Positions 24,764 to 32,564 of a stretch of 46,485 nt of DNA are shown one piece after another; within the stretch, counting starts at the first letter, position 1; each line of letters starts with the position of its first letter. A program made the position numbers and the translations under genes. The notes under the pieces were generated by a model. That model was given only the letters and a program-made list of their open reading frames with translations. It was not told where the DNA came from and did not search any database. This DNA is from an uncultured Erysipelotrichaceae bacterium (GTDB lineage Bacteria > Bacillota_I > Bacilli_A > RF39 > UBA660): positions 1 to 46,485 of the forward strand of contig CADBYH010000012.1 in NCBI GenBank assembly GCA_902798815.1, read 5' to 3'.

Positions 24764-25756
24764 ATGAATATAGAAACAAATGGGATAAGAGAAATACTTG
24801 CTAATATTAATGAAAAGAAGAAAAGTGGAGCATCAGTCTCAAGATATATTGCTGAATTATTAGTAAAATTAGGAGTAAAAGAAGAAATATTAAAAAACCC
24901 AAATAATAATACAACACCTAAAGAATTGTATTCAACAATACTTGCTCTATCAGAATCAAATGATATAAGAATAACTCCAAGTGGAGTTGAAATAAGAGCA
25001 CAATCAGTAATGGCATCACAAAACGGAGAAAAGAAACCAACCGATATAGTTTTAAGTATAAAAGATGGAGATATCTCTGTTAAACAATTTTATAAAAAAG
25101 ATGAAAAAGAAGTTAAAGTAAAAAGCACTGAAATAACAACAGGAACATATAGTGATGGAGAAACAGTTGTTAGAACATTAGATGGAGAATACTCATTATC
25201 TGATAAAAATCCTGGATCAAGAGAATATAATGGAGAAGGAGTATATACTGTAAACGAATTTGGATCAGATGGAGTACAAATGGGAACAAGAGTAATAAGC
25301 GTTCAAAATACACCATCAAAGGTAATAGGACCATTAAGTTATGAAAATCTATATGCTCAAGAAAGATATACAAGATCATATGGTTTATCAACTCCAATTT
25401 CTGCTGATATGCAAAAAGATATATTACTATCACATAGACAATCTCCAAGTGTTAAAGGAGAATTTGTCTACTATAGAAATCCAGAAGAAATTGATAAACT
25501 TAATGTTGTAGAAAACTATGATTCAGTAAGATCAGGAGTTGAATTTGCACTATTTAGTGAACATGGAACAGATAGCATTAGAAGAATAGGAGTAGTAGAA
25601 GATATTTCAAAAGAAAGATATGATAGAGAAAGGCAAGAATTCTACTCATCAAAAGAAAATATAGAAGAGATGAAAAGAAAATCTCCACTCGCAAGTACAA
25701 AAATAGAGGCATCTGCTCAAAAATATATGAGTGAAAGAAGTACATATACATATTAA
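24764..25756 (+). CDS. Uncharacterised soluble protein
   Basis: I do not recognise this 330-residue protein. It has a helical N-terminus (REILANINEKKKSGASVSRY), a central beta-rich region of short repeats with Gly, Ser, Asp and Thr (GTYSDGETVV, EYNGEGVYTVNEF), and a charged C-terminus with many Arg and Glu. There is no signal peptide or membrane segment. It is isolated by a promoter and a terminator, with a convergent unknown gene next to it. Structural comparison would be the way to place it. Confidence 0.6.
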   Translation: MNIETNGIREILANINEKKKSGASVSRYIAELLVKLGVKEEILKNPNNNTTPKELYSTILALSESNDIRITPSGVEIRAQSVMASQNGEKKPTDIVLSIKDGDISVKQFYKKDEKEVKVKSTEITTGTYSDGETVVRTLDGEYSLSDKNPGSREYNGEGVYTVNEFGSDGVQMGTRVISVQNTPSKVIGPLSYENLYAQERYTRSYGLSTPISADMQKDILLSHRQSPSVKGEFVYYRNPEEIDKLNVVENYDSVRSGVEFALFSEHGTDSIRRIGVVEDISKERYDRERQEFYSSKENIEEMKRKSPLASTKIEASAQKYMSERSTYTY

Positions 25757-25790
25757 AATAAAGAACAATTAATTGTTCTTTATTTTTTAT
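25755..25790. terminator. Bidirectional terminator between two unknown genes
   Basis: A perfect 32-base palindrome, AAAATAAAGAACAATT and its complement, with T runs on both sides. Confidence 0.9.
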
Positions 25791-26538
25791 TCAATGATTT
25801 TATATATTGAACTTGTTCCTTGTTAGAAGCAACATAAACATGTAAATCACTGTTTAATTTTCTATATGTATTAATTCTTTGTTCATAACTAGTATTTTCA
25901 CCATAATAGTCCTTTGTAACAAAACCAATATTATAAGCTGATACAAAATGTGATTTTAAATCTAATTCATATGAACGATTTTTACCATCTTCATACAATT
26001 TACCAAGATTTAAATATGTAGGAGGAGCATCTAATACTTCATCAGTTAACTCTCTACCAGAATCATATTTATCCAATATAGAACGATAATCATCAATTAT
26101 TTCTTCTCTATCAATCAAATATCTAGCAATTCTTTCTTTAGATTTTTCAATCTCTTCATAATGTCTTCTATCATTACAAGCATCATCGATTCTTAAAAAA
26201 CTAGAATTAAAATCAATAAGTTCTTTTTCATCCCTAATTTTAGAATCTATATATCCAATAGTAGTAACAAAAAAATAAAAACTAGCTAAAGATTTATCTT
26301 TAGATAAAGATCCAGGTACAGAACTATTATTAAATTTTTCCATTTCTATTTTTGATCTAGATTCAACTGTATCAATCTTAATAAGACAATTTTGTGCACT
26401 TTTTAAAGTTTTCATCATATCAACATTAGCAAAACTCATACTATGTCTTAACTCTTTTTGTTTTAATGATGATACTCTTTGATAAAAATTAGGTTTTTTC
26501 TCTTCCTTATCTGGTTTTCCACCAATCCATTCTTCCAT
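25780..26538 (-). CDS. Uncharacterised helical protein
   Basis: The 252-residue product is largely helical and charged. It begins MEEWIGGKPDKEEKKPNFYQ and has segments such as IEKSKERIARYLIDREEI and YEQRINTYRKLNSDLHVYVA. There is no signal peptide. The ATG at 26538 is chosen since AGGAGG lies 8 bases before it; a TTG six bases earlier is too close. No family is recognised. It converges with the preceding unknown gene. Confidence 0.55.
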   Translation of the reverse strand: MEEWIGGKPDKEEKKPNFYQRVSSLKQKELRHSMSFANVDMMKTLKSAQNCLIKIDTVESRSKIEMEKFNNSSVPGSLSKDKSLASFYFFVTTIGYIDSKIRDEKELIDFNSSFLRIDDACNDRRHYEEIEKSKERIARYLIDREEIIDDYRSILDKYDSGRELTDEVLDAPPTYLNLGKLYEDGKNRSYELDLKSHFVSAYNIGFVTKDYYGENTSYEQRINTYRKLNSDLHVYVASNKEQVQYIKSLNKK

Positions 26539-26607
26539 AACCAATACCTCCTTCTTTCATGCATGATATTATAACATAAAATACAATAGGTTACAAGGAA
26601 ACAAATT

Positions 26608-26647
26608 TGATATAATAAGAGTCAACTATATATTTTTATGATATAAT
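26608..26647 (+). promoter_or_regulatory. Two tandem extended -10 boxes before the Gre-like gene
   Basis: TGATATAAT occurs at 26608-26616 and again at 26639-26647, 31 bases apart. The second is 72 bases before the ATG at 26719. The rest of the 180-base gap from 26539 shows no gene. Confidence 0.55.
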
Positions 26648-26718
26648 CTTATACAGATGGAAATTTAGAACAAAAAAATAAGACATTAAATTTATATAAT
26701 ATGCAAAGGGATTTACTT

Positions 26719-27210
26719 ATGGAAGAAATATTAGTAGATAAAAATGGTTATGATCAATTCAATAAAGAACTGGATAGACTTGAAGAAATAAGTCGTTCTA
26801 ATTCTGCTTTAGGAAGTGAAGTATATAGAGATGCTGTTGGTGATGGATGGCATGATAACTTTGCTTTTGAAGAAGCAATGAGAGAAAGTAGAACAATAGC
26901 TAAAAGAATAGAAGATTTATTAAAGAAAAGGAAATATTTAAAGATAGTAGATGATGAAGTAAAAGACGAAAAACTAGTTAATATTGGAGATACTGTTTGT
27001 ATTGAATTAAAATATAGTGAAGATGATATAGAAAAAGAAATTATTACACTAACAGGTAATTATCTTCCAAATATTGAGGATGAGATAAATGAAATATCTC
27101 TTAATAGTCCACTTGGAAAAGCATTATATAAGTCAGAAATTGGATCATCAACATCATATTTTGTTAATGATAAGGAAGTATTTGTAACAATAATATCAAA
27201 AAATGAATAA
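26719..27210 (+). CDS. GreA/GreB-like transcript cleavage factor homologue 1
   Basis: The 163-residue protein follows the GreA plan: a coiled coil, then a C-terminal FKBP-like domain with NSPLGKALYKSEIG (family SPIGxALxGKxxGD). The coiled-coil tip, which in GreA is GDLxENAEY with two acidic residues reaching the polymerase active site, reads GDGWHDNFAFEEA (residues 41-53): the first Asp is kept and the second acidic residue is shifted by one. I chose ATG 26719, 8 bases after AAAGGG; an earlier ATG at 26701 lacks a site. A target in polymerase is inferred from the fold. Confidence 0.75.
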   Translation: MEEILVDKNGYDQFNKELDRLEEISRSNSALGSEVYRDAVGDGWHDNFAFEEAMRESRTIAKRIEDLLKKRKYLKIVDDEVKDEKLVNIGDTVCIELKYSEDDIEKEIITLTGNYLPNIEDEINEISLNSPLGKALYKSEIGSSTSYFVNDKEVFVTIISKNE

Positions 27211-27219
27211 TTAATTATC

Positions 27220-27256
27220 TTGATAAATAATATCAATTGTGATAAAATATATCACA
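27220..27256 (+). promoter_or_regulatory. Promoter with twin TGATA-N5-TATCA operators
   Basis: TTGATA (27220-27225) and TAAAAT (27243-27248) form a promoter with 17-base spacing. Inverted repeats lie on both boxes: TTGATA-N5-TATCAA (27220-27236) and TGTGATA-N5-TATCACA (27238-27256). Their centres are 19 bases apart. A dimeric repressor binding both sites is a plain reading. Confidence 0.6.
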
Positions 27257-27275
27257 TCTTTGGGAGGAAGGTATT

Positions 27276-27809
27276 ATGAACGAAAAAGAACCAATTTATT
27301 TAGATCAAAAAGGTTATGAAGAATTTTTAAAAGAAATAGAAAGTATAAAAGCAAGTATTAGACAAAATAATTTAGGAAGAAGAGAAGCGTTCAATTCTGG
27401 AGCAGGAGATGGATGGGATTCTCCAGAATTTGAAGAAATAGAAAGAACATCATTAAGATTAGCTGGAGAATTAAGTAGAAAACTTGAAGATTTAGATAGA
27501 ATCATAATAGTTGAAAAATCAAATGACAGTGATGTAATTGATATTGGAGATATCTTCACTGCAGATATTTCTACTTGTCCAGAAGATGTAAGAGAAATGA
27601 CACTTAAACTTGTTGGATCAAATGGACAATTAGGAGGAGAAATAAAAGAAGTATCTATCAATAGTCCTATAGGAGCAGCTACATATAAAAAGAGAGTAGG
27701 AGATACATGCTCATACTCAGTAGGAGATAGAGATTTCTCAGTATTTATAAAAGAAAAATTAGATTTACAAAAAGAAGAAGATGGTCCAGTAAAAAAATTA
27801 ACAAAATAA
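27276..27809 (+). CDS. GreA/GreB-like transcript cleavage factor homologue 2
   Basis: A 177-residue paralogue of the preceding protein. N-terminal coiled coil, tip GAGDGWDSPEFEEIE (residues 43-57) with Asp45 and Asp48 at the same spacing as the two GreA tip acids, then an FKBP-like domain with NSPIGAATYKKRVGD. The Trp in the tip is shared with paralogue 1 and is not a GreA feature. A short charged tail follows. GGGAGGAAGG precedes the ATG. It has its own operator-type promoter and is 15 bases before a WYL-type regulator. Confidence 0.75.
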   Translation: MNEKEPIYLDQKGYEEFLKEIESIKASIRQNNLGRREAFNSGAGDGWDSPEFEEIERTSLRLAGELSRKLEDLDRIIIVEKSNDSDVIDIGDIFTADISTCPEDVREMTLKLVGSNGQLGGEIKEVSINSPIGAATYKKRVGDTCSYSVGDRDFSVFIKEKLDLQKEEDGPVKKLTK

Positions 27810-27824
27810 TTTTTGAGGTGGAAT

Positions 27825-28397
27825 ATGAGTAAAGTAGGGAATACCTTAACAATGTTAAGATTGTTGGAAAGTGGTCATAAATATTCTGTTAAAGAATTAG
27901 CAGAAAAAATAGAAGTTAGTCCTAGAATGATTAAAACATACAAGGAAGAACTTGAAAAATGTGGAATTTATATTGATACAATACAAGGAAGATACGGTGG
28001 TTATGTTTATAAAAGAAAACATAATTATAATGTTTCTTTCGATTACTTAGATGTTGATGCCATTGAAAGTATTATTTATAAATTAAATCCAGATGAACAA
28101 GAAAAATTAAATATAACTTTAGAAAAACTACGATCTATAGTTATCTATTCAGCTGATGAAGTAAGAAATATTAAAATTGATAAAGAAGACCTTCAGAAAA
28201 AATATAATATAATTTCAAAAGCTATAGTTGAAAAACGACAATTAAGATTTAAATTCCATAATAAGGAAAGAATATTCCTTCCCTATTCATTTACTTATCA
28301 TAAAGACTTCATATATGTTACGGGTTATTCAATAAAAGAAAATGATATAAAAACACTTAACTTAAGTAAAATTAAAGATTTAGAAAATGTAATTTAA
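27825..28397 (+). CDS. HTH/WYL-type transcriptional regulator
   Basis: A 190-residue regulator. The N-terminal helix-turn-helix is YSVKELAEKIEVSPRMIKTY (about residues 20-40), followed by IYIDTIQGRYGGYVYKRK, the usual wing in YafY-type proteins. The C-terminal part looks like a shortened WYL domain: RQLRFKFHNKERIFLPYSF and FIYVTGYSIKEND. I chose ATG 27825 behind a GAGGTGG site; a TTG 12 bases before has none. It is likely to share a transcript with Gre-like 2, and could be the protein that binds the twin operators. Confidence 0.75.
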   Translation: MSKVGNTLTMLRLLESGHKYSVKELAEKIEVSPRMIKTYKEELEKCGIYIDTIQGRYGGYVYKRKHNYNVSFDYLDVDAIESIIYKLNPDEQEKLNITLEKLRSIVIYSADEVRNIKIDKEDLQKKYNIISKAIVEKRQLRFKFHNKERIFLPYSFTYHKDFIYVTGYSIKENDIKTLNLSKIKDLENVI

Positions 28398-28413
28398 ATA
28401 ATTACATTTTTTT
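28384..28413 (+). terminator. Terminator overlapping the regulator stop
   Basis: AAAATGTAATT and AATTACATTTT pair across the stop codon and are followed by a T run. Confidence 0.85.
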
Positions 28414-28440
28414 ATTGGTACGATATATTTCACCATTAAG

Positions 28441-28449
28441 TGTTATAAT
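28441..28449 (+). promoter_or_regulatory. Extended -10 promoter of the phosphoribosyltransferase operon
   Basis: TGTTATAAT lies 43 bases before the ATG at 28492. Confidence 0.5.
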
Positions 28450-28491
28450 CAGCATGAAAAGAGATTATCCCCAAATGAGGAGTTGAGGTAT

Positions 28492-29028
28492 ATGAGAAAT
28501 ATATTTGGTAAAAATAATATGTTAGTTTCAAATAATAATATAATTAAATTTAATTATGAACAATATATTGATGCATGCAAAATAATGGCTAAAGATATTC
28601 AAAAAAATTACAACTTAAAAGAAGATGATATAGAACTAATTGGACTAGCTAGAGGAGGTCTACCAATGCTTGTAACATTATCTCATATGCTAGGTATTAG
28701 AAGAATATCAATGATACAAACTCAAATGAGCAATTCAGACAATTGCCATGATTATGGAGAGTTTAGATATATTAGTGACAATATAGATAACAGTAAAAAG
28801 AAATGTATACTTTTAGAAGATATTATTTATAAAGGAACTACAACAAAAGGAGTAGTAGATATCTTAAAAGAAAGAGGAAAAGATGTAGTAGGAGTTTACT
28901 CATTAATTATAGATAAAGGTTTTAAGAAAATAGATATACCTGATCTTGATATTAAATATACATATGAAATAGAAGAAGATGATTGGGTATACTTCTTTTG
29001 GGAAACTGATATAAGAGATATTAAATAG
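28492..29028 (+). CDS. Phosphoribosyltransferase-like protein
   Basis: The fold is type I phosphoribosyltransferase. The PRPP-binding motif reads ILLEDIIYKGTTTKG (about residues 105-119), where most enzymes have VDDVIDTGTT; so the first Asp is Glu but the loop GTTT is kept. The upstream strand IELIGLARGGLPMLVTLSH is typical. It may move a base to PRPP or act on a related substrate. The 178-residue start ATG 28492 follows a GAGGT site. It is the first gene of a tight operon with guanylate-kinase-like, FemX-like and kinase-methyltransferase genes. Confidence 0.8.
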   Translation: MRNIFGKNNMLVSNNNIIKFNYEQYIDACKIMAKDIQKNYNLKEDDIELIGLARGGLPMLVTLSHMLGIRRISMIQTQMSNSDNCHDYGEFRYISDNIDNSKKKCILLEDIIYKGTTTKGVVDILKERGKDVVGVYSLIIDKGFKKIDIPDLDIKYTYEIEEDDWVYFFWETDIRDIK

Positions 29029-29044
29029 AAAAGAGGTGTTGTTG

Positions 29045-29656
29045 ATGGAAAGATATAAGAATAATCCTATTGTTATTTCTGGACCATCAGGTGCTGGAAA
29101 ATCAGAATTAATTGACTATATAGAAAAACAATATTCTGATTTTATTGAAGCTATAGGTATGACAACAAGAGCAAAAAGACAAGGCGAAGTTGGAAAAATG
29201 AACTTTGTTTCAAGAGAAGAATTCACAAAACTTATTTTAACAAACGGATTAATAGAATACTGTACTTATAATAATAATTATTACGGTGTACCAAAAAGTG
29301 AATTTGAAAAACTAAACGATTATCATGTAATGTTTAATGTTGGATATTCATCAGCAAAAGAAATAAAAAAGTTATATGAAAAAACTCAAATGATTTATTT
29401 ACTACCTCCAACAGAAAGAGAATTATTAAGAAGATTAGGAGATAGAGAATATGAAAGATTCCTAGCAGGTATAAAAGAAACAACTGATAATGCTCTAAAA
29501 TATGATTCTTTACTAATATCTCTTACAGATGATTTACAAACAACAACTGATAATTTTATGGAAATAGTAAGTGAAAAAAACGAAGCAAAACAATATAAAA
29601 TGGTTCTTTCTAAAAATAGAGATTTTGTAAGAAATTTCTACAAAAGAGGTGATTAA
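29045..29656 (+). CDS. Guanylate kinase-like P-loop protein
   Basis: The 203-residue protein resembles guanylate kinase. P-loop GPSGAGKS (residues 13-20), TTRAKRQGE for the NMP-binding region, NGLIEYCTYNNNYYGVP for the GNYYG segment, and PTERELLRRLGDREYE near the lid. The strand that usually reads LxIDxQG reads FNVGYSSAKE, so an Asp used for GMP is missing. The substrate may therefore differ from GMP. ATG 29045 is chosen behind AGAGGTG. It is probably a second copy, not the housekeeping enzyme. Confidence 0.75.
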   Translation: MERYKNNPIVISGPSGAGKSELIDYIEKQYSDFIEAIGMTTRAKRQGEVGKMNFVSREEFTKLILTNGLIEYCTYNNNYYGVPKSEFEKLNDYHVMFNVGYSSAKEIKKLYEKTQMIYLLPPTERELLRRLGDREYERFLAGIKETTDNALKYDSLLISLTDDLQTTTDNFMEIVSEKNEAKQYKMVLSKNRDFVRNFYKRGD

Positions 29657-29657
29657 A

Positions 29658-30650
29658 ATGATTCATGAATTAGATATATATAACCAACAAGAAAGAAATA
29701 AGATAAATGATTTTTTAAAAAGAAATATTAATTCTGATTATATGCAAAGTATTGAATGGAACATAATAAGAAATGAGAATAAAAAATATTTTTTATACTA
29801 TGTAGAAAACGATGAAATAATTTGGAGCTGTAATTTATTAGAAAAGAAAAAGAATTCAAACAAATACTTATATGCTCCAAGAGGACCTGTATTAAAAGAT
29901 AATAATTTTGAATTAATAAATATATTTCTTAGTCAAATAAAAGAATGGATGATAAATAAAGATTATAACAAATTAGTAATAAATCCATATTTAAATAAAG
30001 AAGACTTAAATAAAATATCTAATAAATATAAATATACAATTACTAAAAATAATGATTATTCCAATCTTCATGATTCTTGTAAATTAGCTATGATGGATAT
30101 TATATTTGATGAAGATGAATTAATTAATAAATTACCTAGTAAATTTAGACAAAATACAAGAAGATCTTATAGAAAAGGATTAAGAAATAAAGTATCTAAA
30201 AAAGTAGACTTAAATAACTTTTATAACTTATATTTAGAAACTTCTATAAGACATGATTTTACTCCTCATAATTTTGATTATTTTAAAAATATTATTAAAG
30301 TATTTAAAGATAAACTTATATTTTTAGAAGTCTGGTATAATGATAAACCACTAGCTATGAGTATTGATATTATTTATAATAATAAATTAATTTATTTATA
30401 TGGTGTAAGTTCTACTAATAATAGAAATTTATTAGGAATGTATAATATGCAATGGGAAGCAATTAAATACTGTATAAAAAAGAAAATACCTGTATATGAT
30501 TTTGGTGGAGTATTTTGTGAAGAAAATGATATAAACAACAAGGATATAGGTTTATATAATTTTAAAAAAGGATACTGTTATAAAGATTTTATAGATGTTG
30601 TTCCAGATATAACATTTAATTTTGAAAAAGAAGGCGATATAAATGATTAA
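29658..30650 (+). CDS. FemXAB-type aminoacyl ligase
   Basis: FemX proteins move an amino acid from tRNA onto a peptidoglycan precursor or, in some pathways, onto a small molecule. The 330-residue protein has two GNAT-like halves. Family motifs: YAPRGPV, KFRQNTRRSYRKG, and near the end YDFGGVF with GLYNFKKGY. The start ATG 29658 follows AGAGGTGA. The gap to the kinase-like gene is one base and its 3' end overlaps the fusion gene by 8 bases. Such placement in a nucleotide-type operon suggests a substrate other than lipid II, though this is only inferred. Confidence 0.78.
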   Translation: MIHELDIYNQQERNKINDFLKRNINSDYMQSIEWNIIRNENKKYFLYYVENDEIIWSCNLLEKKKNSNKYLYAPRGPVLKDNNFELINIFLSQIKEWMINKDYNKLVINPYLNKEDLNKISNKYKYTITKNNDYSNLHDSCKLAMMDIIFDEDELINKLPSKFRQNTRRSYRKGLRNKVSKKVDLNNFYNLYLETSIRHDFTPHNFDYFKNIIKVFKDKLIFLEVWYNDKPLAMSIDIIYNNKLIYLYGVSSTNNRNLLGMYNMQWEAIKYCIKKKIPVYDFGGVFCEENDINNKDIGLYNFKKGYCYKDFIDVVPDITFNFEKEGDIND

Positions 30651-31941
30651 TGTGGTATTTGAAGGATCAACTGGTTCTGGTAAAACAACGATTATTAAAA
30701 AGATAAAAAAGAAATATGATAAGAATTATAAAGTTGGTTATACCAACGATATAGATAGATCTTCGCCTTTATATAATGTGATTAAAAAAATGTTTGAAGA
30801 AAATGCATTAGTTTCTTTAAATGAAGATTTTAATACTCTTCGTTATGAAACACTAGTACAGGCAGCAGATTATTTATTTCTAAGAGAAAAATTATATAAA
30901 GAAGAAAATGATATTAATCTATTTGATAGAAATTTCTCATCTATTTATTCATATCAATCAGTATTATTAGAAAACAATATAGATGATTCAAATATATTTA
31001 TGAATAATGTATTATCATGTATGAAATCAGGAGAAAAAAAAGTAGATTTAATGGTATTCTTCGATATAAATTTAAAAGAAGCATTAAAAAGATCAGAAAA
31101 AAGAGATAAAAGAGTATTCACAAGAAAAGAAAAAAATACTTTTAAAAAATTCAATGATAAATTAAGAGATTTTATTAGATACAATAATAGTGAATATAGT
31201 CTTTTAGTTATTGATAGTAAAGATAGTGAAGAAAAGATAATTGAAAAAATAACAAGCAAAATAGATGAAATAATTGAAGATAAGAAAAAAACAGAAGACG
31301 CTAAATGGTATGAATTATATAAAATAGATATAGAAGAATTTGCTAAACCAGATGATTATATTAAATATAAACTTAAATACAAGAAAAAATTTATTAATAA
31401 AGTAATTAAATATGCAAAGAATAAAAAAGTTATTGAAATGGGTTGTGGTACCGGATTAATGGCAGGTTACTTACAAAAACTAGGTCTAAAAGTAACAGCA
31501 CTAGATCTAAGTCAAGCAGTACTAGATTATGCTAAAGAAATAGCAGAACAATCAGAAATAATAAAACCATGTAAGTATGAACAAGGAGATATTTTAAACT
31601 TAAAATATAAAAAGAATTCATTTGATGTTTCATATAGTAATGGAGTACTAGAACATTTCAATGATGAAGAAATAATTGAAATCTTAAAACAACAAATGAA
31701 TATATCTAGATATGTTATTTTTGGGATACCAAGTACATATTTTAATATGAATGAAAAAATGTTAGGAAACGAAAGAACTTTAACTCTAAAAGAATGGAAG
31801 TCTCTAATTGAAAGAGCAGGAGGAAGATTAGTAGAACAAACAAGTTTCCATTACTATAAAATATATAGAAGAATTTTTGAAGTGAAAAAATGGTTTAAAC
31901 CAAAGGCATTTTGGTTATTCATTCTAGAAAAAAAAGATTAA
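30643..31941 (+). CDS. Thymidylate kinase-like / SAM methyltransferase fusion
   Basis: The N-terminal 210 residues match the thymidylate/deoxynucleoside kinase fold: FEGSTGSGKTT (6-16), the DxxRS motif as DIDRSSPL, the segment YETLVQAADYLFLREKL and NLFDRNFSSIYSYQS. A charged linker (about 210-240) follows. The C-terminal part is a class I methyltransferase with IEMGCGTGLMAG (about 264-275), ALDLSQAVLDYAKE, GDILNLKY and VSYSNGVLEH. I do not know this fusion. It is co-translated with the FemX-like gene. A nucleotide or sugar-nucleotide substrate for both domains is likely. Confidence 0.78.
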   Translation: MINVVFEGSTGSGKTTIIKKIKKKYDKNYKVGYTNDIDRSSPLYNVIKKMFEENALVSLNEDFNTLRYETLVQAADYLFLREKLYKEENDINLFDRNFSSIYSYQSVLLENNIDDSNIFMNNVLSCMKSGEKKVDLMVFFDINLKEALKRSEKRDKRVFTRKEKNTFKKFNDKLRDFIRYNNSEYSLLVIDSKDSEEKIIEKITSKIDEIIEDKKKTEDAKWYELYKIDIEEFAKPDDYIKYKLKYKKKFINKVIKYAKNKKVIEMGCGTGLMAGYLQKLGLKVTALDLSQAVLDYAKEIAEQSEIIKPCKYEQGDILNLKYKKNSFDVSYSNGVLEHFNDEEIIEILKQQMNISRYVIFGIPSTYFNMNEKMLGNERTLTLKEWKSLIERAGGRLVEQTSFHYYKIYRRIFEVKKWFKPKAFWLFILEKKD

Positions 31942-31970
31942 TCTGATAAGAATTATTTACCAATTATATA

Positions 31971-31979
31971 TGATATAAT
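31971..31979 (+). promoter_or_regulatory. Extended -10 promoter of the Ham1-like unit
   Basis: TGATATAAT lies 20 bases before the Ham1-like ATG. Confidence 0.6.
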
Positions 31980-31999
31980 AAAAATAGGAGAGTGATAAT

Positions 32000-32560
32000 A
32001 TGAAAAAGATTACTTATGTTACTGGAAACTGGGCAAAAATATTAAGTGCAAAACAAATATTAGAACCACTTGGAATAGAAGTTGATAATGTAAAAATGGA
32101 AACAACTGAAATTCAAGCAGATACAGTAGAAGAAGTCGCAATGCATTCTGCTAAAGAAGCTAGTGATAAATTAAAATGTACAGTTTTAAAAAATGATACA
32201 GGATTATATGTAGATGCATTAGGAGGATTTCCTGGACCATATACACACTATGTTGATGAAAAACTAGGAGAAGATGGACTGTTAAAATTATTAAAAGGTG
32301 AAAAAAATAGAAAAGCTTGTTTCATAGAAGCATTTGCATACTGTGAATATGGAAAAGATCCTATTGTTTTTAAATCAATAACTGAAGGAGTAATTGCTAA
32401 AGAAAAATCAGGTACTTATGGATGGAGTTGGGACTTTATCTTTATTCCAAAAGGATATGATAAAACAATGGGAAATTATCCGGATGAAGAAAGATGCCAT
32501 GTATGGAATACTGATGCCTATAAAGAATTGGCTGATTTCTTAAAGAGTAAGGAAGATTAA
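32000..32560 (+). CDS. Ham1/RdgB-like nucleoside triphosphate pyrophosphatase
   Basis: The family hydrolyses non-canonical purine NTPs (XTP, ITP) to the monophosphate. The signature TGNWAK (8-13), NDTGLYVDALGGFPGPY in the middle, and GWSWDFIFIPKGYDKTMG near the C-terminus are present. The 186-residue length is normal. Several positions differ from RdgB (for example SWD for GYD). It has its own promoter but follows the kinase fusion by 58 bases. A role in clearing or making an unusual nucleotide is plausible. Confidence 0.85.
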   Translation: MKKITYVTGNWAKILSAKQILEPLGIEVDNVKMETTEIQADTVEEVAMHSAKEASDKLKCTVLKNDTGLYVDALGGFPGPYTHYVDEKLGEDGLLKLLKGEKNRKACFIEAFAYCEYGKDPIVFKSITEGVIAKEKSGTYGWSWDFIFIPKGYDKTMGNYPDEERCHVWNTDAYKELADFLKSKED

Positions 32561-32564
32561 AAAA

